Below are positions 54,118 to 63,985 of a stretch of 64,000 nucleotides of DNA, piece after piece; the stretch's first letter is position 1, and each line of letters opens with the position of its first letter. The notes beneath the pieces were generated by a model. That model saw only the letters and a program-made list of their open reading frames with translations. It was not told the DNA's origin and did no database searches. Source of the stretch: JANQJA01 sp965267485 (lineage in GTDB: Bacteria > Pseudomonadota > Gammaproteobacteria > Pseudomonadales > Azotimanducaceae); NCBI GenBank assembly GCA_965267485.1, contig OZ254080.1, forward strand, positions 4,216,001 to 4,280,000, read 5' to 3'. Both the position numbers and the translations under genes were made by a program.

Positions 54118-54998
54118 GAGTTCACCGCCCTGGCCTCCTGGGCCGGTCCGAGCAGCCGTTCGACGTAAAACTCGAGCCGACCGCTGGCCGAGGTCGGCCT
54201 CGGCAACTTGTCCACTGCCTCGGCCAATTGCTTGATGGCCTTCGAGGCAGGCGCCTGGGGAAACACCTCAACCATCGCTCGCTGCGCCTTGACCGCACGC
54301 TTGAGGTTCGGGTCGAAGGGAATCGTGCCGAGATATGACACGTTAACGTTGAGATGACGGTCTGCCGCCTCCGCAATCCGCTGGTAAACGCCGAAGCCCG
54401 TCGCATCGTCAGGCATCATGTTTGTGACGACGCGGAACTTCTTGATGTGATGCTGCGTCGCCAGCACCTTGATGAGCGCATACGCGTCAGTAATCGATGT
54501 CGGCTCATCGCTGACGACCACAATCAGTTCCTGCGCCGCCTTGGCGAAGGTGATCGCGCTCGAGTTGATGCCGGCCGCGATGTCCACAATCAGCGCATCC
54601 GGCTTCTCCTGCCAGTCGCTGAAGGCCTGGACGATCGTCTGGTGTTCGCCCTCACTCAGGTTCACCATCCGGGATACACCGGAAGCAGCCGGAATGATCT
54701 TGATGCCCTGGGGGCCGGCGCAAACGATTTCGTCCAGCGACTTCTCGCCGCTCACGACCTGCTCCAGCGTTGCCCGCGGGCGACATCGAAACAGGATGTC
54801 GACATTGGCGAGGCCGAGATCCGCATCCATGAGAACGACATTGCGACCGCGCAGCGACAACTCGCAGGCAAGATTGACGGATATATTGGTCTTGCCGACC
54901 CCGCCCTTGCCGCTGGCCACCGCGATAACGCGGACGAAGTCACCCGTCCTGTCGCCCCTGTTAGTCAAAAGTTCATCTTTCATTGGAACAATACCCAC
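54114..54998 (-). CDS. fleN: Flagellar number regulator FleN/FlhG (MinD-like ATPase)
   Basis: 294 residues from a GTG with AGGA upstream. The deviant Walker A is ASGKGGVGKTN (28-38), with DADLGLANVDIL and DIAAG. The N-terminal D-Q-A-x-x-L-R motif of Vibrio FlhG is lacking, as in Pseudomonas FleN. It limits polar flagella together with FlhF, whose gene is directly upstream. Confidence 0.95.
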   Translation of the reverse strand: MGIVPMKDELLTNRGDRTGDFVRVIAVASGKGGVGKTNISVNLACELSLRGRNVVLMDADLGLANVDILFRCRPRATLEQVVSGEKSLDEIVCAGPQGIKIIPAASGVSRMVNLSEGEHQTIVQAFSDWQEKPDALIVDIAAGINSSAITFAKAAQELIVVVSDEPTSITDAYALIKVLATQHHIKKFRVVTNMMPDDATGFGVYQRIAEAADRHLNVNVSYLGTIPFDPNLKRAVKAQRAMVEVFPQAPASKAIKQLAEAVDKLPRPTSASGRLEFYVERLLGPAQEARAVNS

Positions 54999-55010
54999 TA
55001 TCGATCCTGG

Positions 55011-56210
55011 TCATGCAGTTGCCGCCATGACCGCTTCTTCTTGATGAAGATTTTTTTGCGCCTGCCGGTCTGCTTCGAGCAGCCTGAGCGCGCTTGTCAG
55101 AATTCCTGTGCGACTCGCCTGGTTGATGTCCTCTGGCACATCCTGGCCGTCGCATGTGTACGTCAGGGGCAGCTTGTGTCGGATCAGGCCAGAGAGGGCC
55201 GGACCCAGGCTGCCCGCCTCGTCGAGTTTGGTAACAATGGCGCCCCGGATCTGGAGCTTCTTGAACGCATCGATGATCTCGAGCGTGACGCGCAGCTGGC
55301 TCGCAGCCGACAGCACGAGATACGGTTTGATTTCGACGCCGCTTTCGCTGAGGGAATCGAGCTGCTCTGAGAGGAGCATGTCACGCTGACTCATCCCCGC
55401 GGTATCAATCAGCACCAGCGACTTGTGGCGAAGCTCACGGAGTCGCAGCTTGAGTTCCCTGGCCGTCGATGCGGTCAGGAACTGGACGCCGAGGACGCGG
55501 GAGAAGGTTGCAAGTTGCTCCTGTCCGCCGATGCGAAACGCGTCGGTCGAGATGATGCCAACCGCTTCGCTGCCGTGTCGCTGTACATAGCGCGCCGCGA
55601 GTTTTGCCACCGTGGTCGTCTTGCCGACACCGGTCGAACCCACCACGGCGCAGACGCCGCCTTCGCTCAGAATCTCGTCGGCCTCGATTTTGATGAAAGA
55701 ACCGACCAGCTTCATGAGGCTCTGCCAGCTCGGCAACTCGTTGCCGGCCAGGGGGAAACGGTCTGCCAGCTTCTGGCAGATATCACTGGACAGTCCGAGC
55801 GCCTCGAAACGGCTTCTGGCAACCGCCCTTGGCCCGCGTGCCGGCACCGTTTCGGTGACGACCGGCACCGGCTGCGGTACCGCGCCGGTTTCACGCAGCC
55901 TGGCCAGTTGCATGATCTCTTCCTTCAGAATGCCCTTGAGTTCGGCCAGTTCCTGTTCGATGGCCTGCTGGCTGCTGAGTGCAGACTCGATCGGCTGAAC
56001 AGGTGCCGGCTCACGCGTTTGGGGAAGCCCCATGACGCCCTTGTCAGTCAGTTCCTTGTAAAGGGCTTCGTCGTAGTCGGCAGCGGCGAGGATCTCCACC
56101 TGGCGACCCACGCGTGAGGAACCGAGAATGACGGCGTCAGCACCAAGCGCACGCTTCACGTCGCGAATACCGTGCGCCATGTCATCTGCGTAAAAACGTT
56201 TGAGTTCCAT
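55011..56210 (-). CDS. flhF: Flagellar placement GTPase FlhF
   Basis: 399 residues. A variable N-terminal region, then an SRP-type GTPase domain: GSTGVGKTTT (191-200), STDAFRIGGQEQL and LIDTAGMSQRD. It marks the pole for flagellum assembly. flhA ends 31 bp upstream; that gap contains a GCCGG/CCGGC hairpin. Confidence 0.96.
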   Translation of the reverse strand: MELKRFYADDMAHGIRDVKRALGADAVILGSSRVGRQVEILAAADYDEALYKELTDKGVMGLPQTREPAPVQPIESALSSQQAIEQELAELKGILKEEIMQLARLRETGAVPQPVPVVTETVPARGPRAVARSRFEALGLSSDICQKLADRFPLAGNELPSWQSLMKLVGSFIKIEADEILSEGGVCAVVGSTGVGKTTTVAKLAARYVQRHGSEAVGIISTDAFRIGGQEQLATFSRVLGVQFLTASTARELKLRLRELRHKSLVLIDTAGMSQRDMLLSEQLDSLSESGVEIKPYLVLSAASQLRVTLEIIDAFKKLQIRGAIVTKLDEAGSLGPALSGLIRHKLPLTYTCDGQDVPEDINQASRTGILTSALRLLEADRQAQKNLHQEEAVMAATA

Positions 56211-56241
56211 CTAAAACCCCTGGCCGGTACTGCTTCCGGCG

Positions 56242-58314
56242 CTAGTCGTCCTGTCCAATCGTGGCAACAACCTTGATGCGCTTGTTGCCCGGCAACTCCT
56301 CGAACGCGAGCACGTGCAGCGAGGGCTGCGACGAGCGAATGAGTTGCGAGATCCACTGGCGAATGGCGGACGCGACAAGCAGTACCGGTGTTTCGCCTCG
56401 TGATTCCATCTGTGCAATTCCATCGTTCAGTTGCTTCATCATTCTTTCGGCAAGTCCGGGTTCCATGACCTCGCCTTGCCCCTGAAGTGAAGAGAGCAAT
56501 ATCTGTTCCAACTTTGGATCGAGCGTCATTGCAGACAGCTCATCGCTCATACCATTGATATGCTGGAAGATCAGGCGACCGAGGGAGGTTCGGACGTGTC
56601 CGGTGAGCACGTCAGGATCCTGACTTTTTGACGCATGCTCCGCCAAAGCTTCGGCGATGCTGCGAATATCGCGTACCGGAATCCCCTCAGAGAGCAGGTT
56701 CTGCATGACCTTGAGGACGCAGCCGAGCGACAGCGTCTTCGGTACGAGGTTCTCGACGAGGTGCGGCGCCGACCGGGAAAGCTGATCGAGCAACTGCTGG
56801 ACTTCCTCGTGCCCGAGCAGCTCGTGGACGTGGGTCTTCAGCACCTGGTTCAGATGGGTCGCGACCACGGTGGCAGCATCGACGACCGTGTAACCCTTCG
56901 CCTCGGCCTCTTCCTTGAGTTCCGGATCGATCCAGATGGCATCGAGACCGAACGCCGGATCGTGTCCGGGAATGCCGTCGACGGGGCCCAGCACCTGGCC
57001 CGGGCTGATGGCCATCTCCTTGCCCGGGTAGATCTTGCCTTCGCCCACAGGAACGTCCAGCAGCGTCAGGCGATAGGCATTCGGGTCGAGGTCCAGATTG
57101 TCCTTGATGTGTACGGGCTGGATCAGGAAGCCGTACTCCTGGGTGAGCTTCTTGCGAACGCCCTTGATGCGCCCGAGCAGTTCACCGCCCTGGTTCTGGT
57201 CGACCATCGGAATGAGGCGATAGCCGACCTGAAGGCCGACCACGTCAACCGGCTGGACGTCATCCCACGAGAGATCCGCGTTCTCCGATTTGCGCTCTTC
57301 TTCGACGACATCAGGCAGGAGCTCTTCTGCTGGCGCACTCGTCTGCTGGGCCAGGAGCCACGCGCCCGCACCGAGCAGGGCAGCGAGCAGGAAGAAGACG
57401 AAGCCGGGCATACCGGGAATCAGGCCGAAGATTGCGAGCACACCACCGGTGACCGCCATCGACTTCGGCGAGTTGAAGAGCTGCGACATCACCTGCTCGC
57501 CCATGTCGTGCGAGTCGGAAACCCGGGTCACCATGATGGCAGTGGCAGCCGACAGCAGCAGCGAGGGAATCTGGGCAACGAGGCCGTCGCCGATGGTCAG
57601 CAGGATGTAGTTCTCGGCAGCCTGCTCCATCGACAGGTTGTGCGCGAACAGCCCGATCAGGAAGCCGCCCACGATGTTGATGACCAGAATCAGGATGCCG
57701 GCGACGGCATCGCCCTTGACGAACTTGCTGGCACCATCCATCGCGCCGTAGAAGTCGGCCTCGCGCGAGATCTCCTCGCGTCGGGCGCGGGCCTGATCCT
57801 GGGTCAGCGCGCCCGCGTTCAGATCGGCGTCGATAGCCATCTGTTTGCCGGGCATCGCGTCGAGGGTGAATCGCGCGCTGACTTCGGAGACACGACCGGC
57901 GCCCTTGGTGACGACCACGAAGTTGATGATGACGAGAATCGCGAACACGATCAGACCCACCGCGTAGCTGCCGCCGACGACGAAGTCACCGAATGCCTCG
58001 ATGACCGAACCCGCGGCATCGCCCCCTTCGTGACCGCGCAGCAGAACCACCCGTGTCGATGCGACATTGAGCGCGAGCCGAAGCAGCGTCGAGATCAGCA
58101 GGATTGTCGGGAACACGGCGAAGTCCAATGGTCGCAATGTGTAAACCGCCGCCAGCAGAATCAGCATTGCCAGCGCAATGTTGAACGTGAACAGCAGGTC
58201 GAGCGCAAAGGGTGGCAGGGGCAGGATCATCAGCCCGAGCATGACCATGAGGAGGATCGGTGCGCCGAGTCCGCCGATCCGCAGTGACGGCATGGATTGA
58301 GTGGAGGTCGTCAT
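56242..58314 (-). CDS. flhA: Flagellar export gate protein FlhA
   Basis: 690 residues. The N-terminal half has eight TM segments, with RVSEVSARFTLDAMPGKQMAID and the charged loop. The cytoplasmic domain starts at about 340. It forms the nonameric export platform. ATGA overlaps the flhB stop. Confidence 0.97.
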   Translation of the reverse strand: MTTSTQSMPSLRIGGLGAPILLMVMLGLMILPLPPFALDLLFTFNIALAMLILLAAVYTLRPLDFAVFPTILLISTLLRLALNVASTRVVLLRGHEGGDAAGSVIEAFGDFVVGGSYAVGLIVFAILVIINFVVVTKGAGRVSEVSARFTLDAMPGKQMAIDADLNAGALTQDQARARREEISREADFYGAMDGASKFVKGDAVAGILILVINIVGGFLIGLFAHNLSMEQAAENYILLTIGDGLVAQIPSLLLSAATAIMVTRVSDSHDMGEQVMSQLFNSPKSMAVTGGVLAIFGLIPGMPGFVFFLLAALLGAGAWLLAQQTSAPAEELLPDVVEEERKSENADLSWDDVQPVDVVGLQVGYRLIPMVDQNQGGELLGRIKGVRKKLTQEYGFLIQPVHIKDNLDLDPNAYRLTLLDVPVGEGKIYPGKEMAISPGQVLGPVDGIPGHDPAFGLDAIWIDPELKEEAEAKGYTVVDAATVVATHLNQVLKTHVHELLGHEEVQQLLDQLSRSAPHLVENLVPKTLSLGCVLKVMQNLLSEGIPVRDIRSIAEALAEHASKSQDPDVLTGHVRTSLGRLIFQHINGMSDELSAMTLDPKLEQILLSSLQGQGEVMEPGLAERMMKQLNDGIAQMESRGETPVLLVASAIRQWISQLIRSSQPSLHVLAFEELPGNKRIKVVATIGQDD

Positions 58315-59450
58315 AGGTCGAGATCCTTGTATTCATCCGGAATCTGCAGGTCGCTCGGCACATCGAGATGCGCGGCTTCTGCACGGGTGAGTTGTCTGAG
58401 CTGGAATACGTAAGCGAGTACCTGAGCCACGGCAATGTAGAGGCTGCCGGGAATCTCCTGCTGGAGATCAGTCGATGCATAGAGCGCACGCGCAAGCGGC
58501 GGCGCCCTGAACACGGTGACGCCCTTGTCGCGTGCAATCTCGATGATCTGCAATGCAACGAGATCGCGGCCCTTGGCAACGACAACCGGGGCACCGGTAT
58601 CGTCGTCCTTGTAGCGGAGCGCGACGGCGAAGTGAGTCGGGTTCGTGATGACGACATCGGCTGTCTCGACGTCCTGCATCATCCGCCGCTTGGCGACTTC
58701 CTGCTGGAGCTGCCGGATGCGTCCTTTCACTTCAGGACGGCCCTCGGTCTCCTTCATTTCGTCCTTCACTTCCTGCTTCGTCATGCGAATCTGTTTGGTG
58801 TGCTGGAAGAGCTGGAACGGCACGTCGATGCCGGCGATCAGGATCATGGCGCTGCTGAACACCGCAAACGCGATGCACACGAGGATGCCGGACTGGGTGA
58901 GCGCACTCTCGAGCGACGCGCGGCTCAGCGCCAGCAGTTCGTACAGCGAGAAGTGGATGAATGCAGCGGCAATACCGGCAATGAGAAAGAACTTGCCGAG
59001 CGCCTTCACGAGTTCCATCAGCCCCTGCGGGCCAAAGACCTTGGCGAGCCCCTTGATGGGGTTCAGCTTCTCGAACTTCGGTGCGATCGAGTCGAGCTTG
59101 AAGATCCATCCGCCCATGAGAACGGGCCCGGCAAAGGCCGCGATGATGGCAATGGCAAACATCGGTGCCAGCGACGTCAGCCCGGAAATGGTCGCGGCGC
59201 TGCCGGCCTCGAGGATGAACTGCGTTTCGAAGATCTGGTCCCGCGAGAGCTGGAATCCGTTGCTCATCTGGTTGATCAATTCACGGACCAGGAACTGGCC
59301 GACGTAGTAAAGCGCACCCGCCGCCAGCATGAGGCTGATGAGGGCATTCAGTTCCCTTGACCGGGGAACCTGGCCTTTCTCGCGAACGTCCCGGCGACGT
59401 TTCGCGGTGGGCTCTTCGGTACGTTCCTGACTGGTGTCCTGCTCTGCCAT
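58311..59450 (-). CDS. flhB: Flagellar export gate protein FlhB
   Basis: 379 residues. Four TM segments and a cytoplasmic domain with autocleavage site N270-P-T-H273. FlhB switches export from rod/hook to filament substrates. It begins ten bases after fliR. Confidence 0.97.
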   Translation of the reverse strand: MAEQDTSQERTEEPTAKRRRDVREKGQVPRSRELNALISLMLAAGALYYVGQFLVRELINQMSNGFQLSRDQIFETQFILEAGSAATISGLTSLAPMFAIAIIAAFAGPVLMGGWIFKLDSIAPKFEKLNPIKGLAKVFGPQGLMELVKALGKFFLIAGIAAAFIHFSLYELLALSRASLESALTQSGILVCIAFAVFSSAMILIAGIDVPFQLFQHTKQIRMTKQEVKDEMKETEGRPEVKGRIRQLQQEVAKRRMMQDVETADVVITNPTHFAVALRYKDDDTGAPVVVAKGRDLVALQIIEIARDKGVTVFRAPPLARALYASTDLQQEIPGSLYIAVAQVLAYVFQLRQLTRAEAAHLDVPSDLQIPDEYKDLDL

Positions 59451-59459
59451 CGTGGCGTC

Positions 59460-60245
59460 CTACAGCACCCGGGTCTGGCCAATGATGGCCAGCAGTGACA
59501 GCGCCTCATCAAACAGATCGACGATCTGCATCTGCAGGACCGGCATGGCAAAGATCATGAGCACCAGCCCGACGAAGATCGTGATCGGGAAACCGATGGC
59601 GAAAATGTTGAGCTGCGGTGCCGTACGGGTGATGACACCGAGACAGAGATTGACGAGCAGGATGGCCATCATGACCGGCAGGGACATGATGAGCGCCGCC
59701 CCGAAGGCACGCCCCGCCCACAGCGCGATGTTGTAGAGCGCGTCGCTCGTGAACAGGTTGCCGCCGATCGGATACGCCGTGAAGCTGTCGACGAGCAGGC
59801 CGATGAGCAGTACATGACCGTTGACCGCCAGCAGCAGCAGCGTTGCACAGATCATGAAGAACTGGGACAGCACCGGTACCTGCGTGCCGTTCTGCGGATC
59901 AATCGCCATGGCGAAGCCGAGGCCCATGCTCATGCCGAGGATCGAGCCCACCAGCACGACCGCGGTCAGCACGAGGTGGAGAAAGAAACCCATCGCCACA
60001 CCAATGACAATCTGCTGGATCGCGATCAGGATGCCCGCCGCCGAGAGTACGTTGAGCTCAGGCAGCGGCGGCAAGAGTGGTGCCGTCAGCACCGACAGCG
60101 CAACTGCCAGCGCCACCCGGATTCGCACCGACACGGTACTCGCCCCGAACACCGGCGCCGCCATCAGCATGGCCCCGAACCGGAGGAACGGCCAGATAAA
60201 GGCGTGCAGCAAAGTGATGAGTGAATCGAGGGTGACGGCGGTCAT
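59460..60245 (-). CDS. fliR: Flagellar export protein FliR
   Basis: 261 residues, about six TM segments with MGLGFAMAIDPQNGTQVPVL. It is a core component of the FliPQR gate. Ten bases after fliQ. Confidence 0.96.
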   Translation of the reverse strand: MTAVTLDSLITLLHAFIWPFLRFGAMLMAAPVFGASTVSVRIRVALAVALSVLTAPLLPPLPELNVLSAAGILIAIQQIVIGVAMGFFLHLVLTAVVLVGSILGMSMGLGFAMAIDPQNGTQVPVLSQFFMICATLLLLAVNGHVLLIGLLVDSFTAYPIGGNLFTSDALYNIALWAGRAFGAALIMSLPVMMAILLVNLCLGVITRTAPQLNIFAIGFPITIFVGLVLMIFAMPVLQMQIVDLFDEALSLLAIIGQTRVL

Positions 60246-60254
60246 GGTCTCGCC

Positions 60255-60524
60255 TCAGCCGATCAGGGCAGGTATGTCTTCGAAGATGCGCCGCGTGAAG
60301 TCGGTCAGTACGCGCAACATCCAGGGACCCGCGACGAACAGCGCGACCACAACCGCGATCAGCTTGGGGATGAACGACAGCGTCATCTCCTGGATCTGCG
60401 TTGCGGCCTGGAAAACACCGATCAGGAGACCAATGGCGAGCGCCGACAAGAGCAGCGGGGCCGCCAGCATGCATGTCACGATGAGTGCCTGCTGGGCGAC
60501 GTCGATGACGGATTCGGGTGACAT
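60255..60524 (-). CDS. fliQ: Flagellar export protein FliQ
   Basis: 89 residues, two TM hairpin, GLLIGVFQAATQIQEMTLSFIPK. One of the small FliPQR gate subunits. Confidence 0.96.
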   Translation of the reverse strand: MSPESVIDVAQQALIVTCMLAAPLLLSALAIGLLIGVFQAATQIQEMTLSFIPKLIAVVVALFVAGPWMLRVLTDFTRRIFEDIPALIG

Positions 60525-60536
60525 GTCGCGTGTCTC

Positions 60537-61286
60537 CTAAAGGTAAAAACTGGCCGTGAGCGTGCCGAGAATCAGCGCCCAACCGTCGACGAGAACGAAG
60601 AGCATGATCTTGAATGGCAACGAGATGAGCATGGGCGACAGCATCATCATGCCCATGGACATCAGCACGCTGGCCACAACGAGGTCGATGACCAGAAACG
60701 GGATGAAGATCAGAAAGCCGATCTGGAATGCGGTCTTGAGCTCACTGGTTACAAACGACGGCAGCAGAATCGAGAACGGTACGTCCTCCGGCGTAGCATA
60801 GCCGTCGTGACCCGCAATCTCGGTGAACATCTGCAGCTCAGCCTCGCGGGTCTGGTTCAGCATGAACTCGCGGAACGGACCTTTGCCATTGTCGAGCGCG
60901 GTCATGATGCTGATCTCGCCATCGAGATAGGGCATCGCGGCATCGTCGTAGACCTTCTCCAGCACCGGCATCATGATGAAGATCGATGTAAACAGCGCGA
61001 GGCCGAGCAGAATCTGGTTGGAGGGCGTCTGGCCCGTGCCGAGCGCCTGACGAAGGATCGCGAGCACGACGATGATCCGGGTGAACGACGTCATGGTCAT
61101 GACACCGGCCGGAATCACACTCATCATCGTCATGAGGATGAGAATCTGGAGCGTCGTCGAGTAGGTCTGCGAGCCGTCGGGTGCCGCTGACGATGTAATC
61201 AGGGGGATGGTCTGCTCGGCGCCATTTGCAACAAGAGGCGCAAAGCCGATGAGGAGAACCGCAATTGCGCGCAGTATCGTATTCAC
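60537..61286 (-). CDS. fliP: Flagellar export protein FliP
   Basis: 249 residues with a signal peptide (cut near residue 23) and four TM segments. Motifs: MTSFTRIIVVLAILRQALGT and PFLVIDLVVASVLMSMGM. FliP forms the pentameric core of the gate. ATGA overlap with fliO. Confidence 0.97.
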   Translation of the reverse strand: MNTILRAIAVLLIGFAPLVANGAEQTIPLITSSAAPDGSQTYSTTLQILILMTMMSVIPAGVMTMTSFTRIIVVLAILRQALGTGQTPSNQILLGLALFTSIFIMMPVLEKVYDDAAMPYLDGEISIMTALDNGKGPFREFMLNQTREAELQMFTEIAGHDGYATPEDVPFSILLPSFVTSELKTAFQIGFLIFIPFLVIDLVVASVLMSMGMMMLSPMLISLPFKIMLFVLVDGWALILGTLTASFYL

Positions 61287-61690
61287 GAGCGACGACCTCC
61301 GCCCAGCAACTGACTGATGACCGGCGGCAGCGACGGCTGCGCTGCCGTTGCCTGTGGCTCGATCCGTTCACTGAGCTGATGCAGACGCTGGATGCCGGCG
61401 GGGGAGACGCCCAGCAGAATCTGTTCGTCCTGCACCTGAACGACGAGGAGGCGTTCACGCGCACCGACAGAAATTCCGGTGACGACCTTCAGCGTACCGG
61501 TGCCCTGCAGGCCCGCGCCCATCATCTTTTTCGCAATGGCGGAGAGCGCATAGATGCAGAGAATGGTGACGCCGAGACCCAGCACCACATCGGTCACGAG
61601 CCCGAGGCCGGACTGCTCGATGCCGGGAAGCTCTGCTGCAACTGCGTGCAGCGGGGCCAGACTGGCCAGCGTGAGAACAAGACGAATCAT
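61283..61690 (-). CDS. fliO: Flagellar protein FliO
   Basis: 135 residues. A signal-like N-terminus and one TM (about 32-50) are followed by a small basic cytoplasmic domain (VVTGISVGARERLLVVQVQ). FliO assists FliP assembly. The start at 61690 overlaps the fliN stop as ATGA; an open frame upstream is not used. Confidence 0.93.
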   Translation of the reverse strand: MIRLVLTLASLAPLHAVAAELPGIEQSGLGLVTDVVLGLGVTILCIYALSAIAKKMMGAGLQGTGTLKVVTGISVGARERLLVVQVQDEQILLGVSPAGIQRLHQLSERIEPQATAAQPSLPPVISQLLGGGRRS

Positions 61691-62040
61691 TGCAGTTTCT
61701 TGACGCGTTCGCTGGGGCTGATGATGTCGGTGAAGCGGATGCCAAACTGCTCGTTGACGACAACTACCTCGCACTGCGCGATGAGCGTGCCGTTGACCAG
61801 CACGTCGTGCGGCTCGCCAACGAGTCGGTCGAGGCTCACAACGGAACCCGCCGTGAGTTTCATCAACTCACCAATGGAGATCCTGGCGCGACCGACCTCG
61901 ATGGAAAGCGTGACGGGCACGTCCAGAATCATGTCGAGGTTCATTTCACCCTGACCCGGCGCCGGCGCCTCTTCCTGCAACTCGCGGACGGGAAGGCCGT
62001 CAGCCTGTGCCTCAGTGTTTTCAAGATCCATGTCAGACAT
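61687..62040 (-). CDS. fliN: Flagellar motor switch protein FliN
   Basis: 117 residues. One SpoA domain: VPVTLSIEVGRARISIGEL and VLVNGTLIAQCEVVVVNEQFG. It forms the C-ring with FliM and FliG. Starts nine bases after fliM. Confidence 0.97.
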   Translation of the reverse strand: MSDMDLENTEAQADGLPVRELQEEAPAPGQGEMNLDMILDVPVTLSIEVGRARISIGELMKLTAGSVVSLDRLVGEPHDVLVNGTLIAQCEVVVVNEQFGIRFTDIISPSERVKKLQ

Positions 62041-62049
62041 CGTGATACC

Positions 62050-63057
62050 TCAGGGTTTCGAAACCAGTTTGCGGGGCTTGTTGTAGAGATAGGGCCCTTT
62101 GATCTTGACGGCGTTCTTGCCGTCGAAAGCGCCGAAGAAACCCTCGAAGACCGGGACCTCCTCGACCATGAGCGAAATCGTCTCGGGCATTTCGAGCGGC
62201 ACGACATCACCCGGGGACAGTTCGATGAGTTGCCTGAGCGTCAGCTTCAGGCCTTCGATCGAACTCGAAATACCAACGGTCGCGGCGCCGACTTCCTCGG
62301 CGAGGCGCGCCTGCCAGACGGCATCGCTCCTGGGGTCGTCGGTCGGGCCATCGCTGCCGAGCACTTCCTTGACGGATTCGATGACGCTGTAGGGAATGAC
62401 CACGTGGCATTCACCGAAATGGCCCGAGAAACCGACCTGAAAGACGGCCTGGAACATCACTTCGTTCGGCGCGATGTTCTGGACCAGCGCCGGCTTGTCT
62501 TCACGGCCGATCACGGCGAAGCTGAGCGGCAGCACTTCTGCCCAGACCTGTTCCCACTCGCGGATGACGTGTGCCAGGAACTGCTCGCCCATCTTGATCT
62601 CGATGGGCGAGAACACCGGCGTCGGCTGGCGGCCGGACGTATCGCCGGATCCGCCGAAGTAGTGATCGACAAGGATGTAGAGCAGCTTCGGGTCCAGCAC
62701 GACCATGCCGTTCACCTGACCGGGGTTGACCGAAATCAGGTGCATGTTCGACGGTGTCGGCAGCCCGGCACGGAACTCGTCGAACCGTGACGTGTGCAGG
62801 AACGCAAGCTTCACTTCGACCTCGGTCTTGTAGACCTCGAGAAAGCGCTCCATGAGCGCTTTGACGAGCTTGTCGTTGAGCGTACCGAGCTTGGGCATCC
62901 TCGAGACGAGGATGTTGTGCTCCTGACGGAAGTCGAACGGAACAACCTCGCCGGGAATCGCATCCGCGCCCGCGGCTTCGGTTTCGACATCGCCGTTCTC
63001 AACGCCGTCGAGCAGCGTATCGACTTCTTCTTCTGTGAGTACCGGATCGTCGCTCAT
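62050..63057 (-). CDS. fliM: Flagellar motor switch protein FliM
   Basis: 335 residues. The N-terminal CheY-P-binding motif is LTEEEVDTLL (8-17). The middle domain has a GGxG-like turn (GGSGDTSG) and the end is a SpoA domain. CheY-P binding here changes rotation. Its start shares a base with the fliL stop. Confidence 0.97.
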   Translation of the reverse strand: MSDDPVLTEEEVDTLLDGVENGDVETEAAGADAIPGEVVPFDFRQEHNILVSRMPKLGTLNDKLVKALMERFLEVYKTEVEVKLAFLHTSRFDEFRAGLPTPSNMHLISVNPGQVNGMVVLDPKLLYILVDHYFGGSGDTSGRQPTPVFSPIEIKMGEQFLAHVIREWEQVWAEVLPLSFAVIGREDKPALVQNIAPNEVMFQAVFQVGFSGHFGECHVVIPYSVIESVKEVLGSDGPTDDPRSDAVWQARLAEEVGAATVGISSSIEGLKLTLRQLIELSPGDVVPLEMPETISLMVEEVPVFEGFFGAFDGKNAVKIKGPYLYNKPRKLVSKP

Positions 63058-63563
63058 TACTGCATCACGAAGCCGGTGAGGAAGACGGATTCGATGCCGC
63101 CCTCTTCTTCCCTGCCGATGATCCGATTGACCTCGGCCTGGATTTCATTGCGGATGACTTCCTTGCCTTCACGGCTCGAAAGCTTGTCGTAGTCGTGGTC
63201 ACTCATCATCAGGATCAGCGAGTTGCGGATCTCGGGCAGGCTCGCTTTGACCTCCTCGACGACCATTTCATCCCGGGACATGAGTTCCATGGTGACCTGC
63301 AGGTACCGGAGCATGCCCTCCTGAACGAAGTTGACGATGAACGGCTCGAGAGGCACATAGATCGGTGGCGGGAGTTCTTCCTCCTCGACCGCTTCTTCCT
63401 CTTCCTCTTCCTGCGGCAGCATTTCAGGCGGCAGAACTTCCTCGAGCTTCGCCGTCATCATGTTCTGCACGACGGTCTGCATGATGAAGAACGACGCGCC
63501 GATGCTGATCAGCATCACGACGAGCATCGCGGCAGCGATGATGATGATTTGCTTGGTAGACAT
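63057..63563 (-). CDS. fliL: Flagellar basal body-associated protein FliL
   Basis: 168 residues. One TM (7-29), a Glu/Pro-rich linker at about 45-68 and a periplasmic domain starting YVPLEPFIVNF. FliL rings the stator. It is the first gene of the 13-gene flagellar run and has an RpoN-type promoter 54 bp upstream. Confidence 0.95.
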   Translation of the reverse strand: MSTKQIIIIAAAMLVVMLISIGASFFIMQTVVQNMMTAKLEEVLPPEMLPQEEEEEEAVEEEELPPPIYVPLEPFIVNFVQEGMLRYLQVTMELMSRDEMVVEEVKASLPEIRNSLILMMSDHDYDKLSSREGKEVIRNEIQAEVNRIIGREEEGGIESVFLTGFVMQ

Positions 63564-63616
63564 GTCCTCGACCCAGATTCCCTAGTGATCCGCACACGCG
63601 GACGATGCCTGAGTTG

Positions 63617-63632
63617 AGCAATACTTATGCCA
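63617..63632 (-). promoter_or_regulatory. RpoN (sigma-54) promoter of the fliL operon
   Basis: Minus strand TGGCATA-N4-TTGCT (63617-63632): GG and GC fall exactly at -24/-12. The transcript would reach at least fliL to fliA, as in class II flagellar operons of polar flagellates. 63633-63756 shows no gene. Confidence 0.7.
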
Positions 63633-63756
63633 GAGCGAAATCTTCTGCTATTTCAGTACCTTGGCAAGCCTGCCAGAGAAAAGTGCCGACTTTCCGGCGG
63701 CGGATTTCCGGCGACCGCGTCACCGCGCCGCCGCGACGACCGATGACCCCGACATC

Positions 63757-63985
63757 GGGGTCAGACCCCGGGGTGGCACTGGGGTCTGACCCTGGGGTCT
63801 GACCCTGAGGTCTGACCCTGGGGTCTGACCCTGAGGCGGCACTGGGGTCTGACCCTGGGGTCTGACCCTGGGGTCTGACCCTGGGGTGGCACTGGGGTCT
63901 GACCCGGGGGTGGCACTGGGGTCTGACCCGGGGGTGGCACTGGGGTCTGACCCGGGGCGGGTGCTGGGGTCTGACCCGGGGCGGG
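63757..63985. repeat. Nested array of a 13-bp GGGGTCTGACCC palindrome-type repeat
   Basis: Twelve copies start at 63757 (in the GGGGTCAGACCCC form), 63781, 63794, 63807, 63820, 63844, 63857, 63870, 63894, 63918, 63942 and 63966. Steps are 13 or 24 bases; the longer step adds GGGGTGGCACT-like 11 bp. Such motifs are known as REP-type hairpins near Y1-transposase (RAYT) genes. No coding frame lies here and the array runs toward the window end. Confidence 0.85.

Noticed and set aside
54114..54998. Missing DQAxxLR motif in FleN as a defect
   Set aside because: Pseudomonas-type FleN also lacks it, so absence is not abnormal.
56635..58287. 550-codon plus-strand open frame
   Set aside because: It is antisense to flhA, which has complete motifs on the other strand.
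63757..63985. CRISPR array
   Set aside because: Repeat units are 13 bp with no unique spacers of constant length, so it does not fit CRISPR structure.
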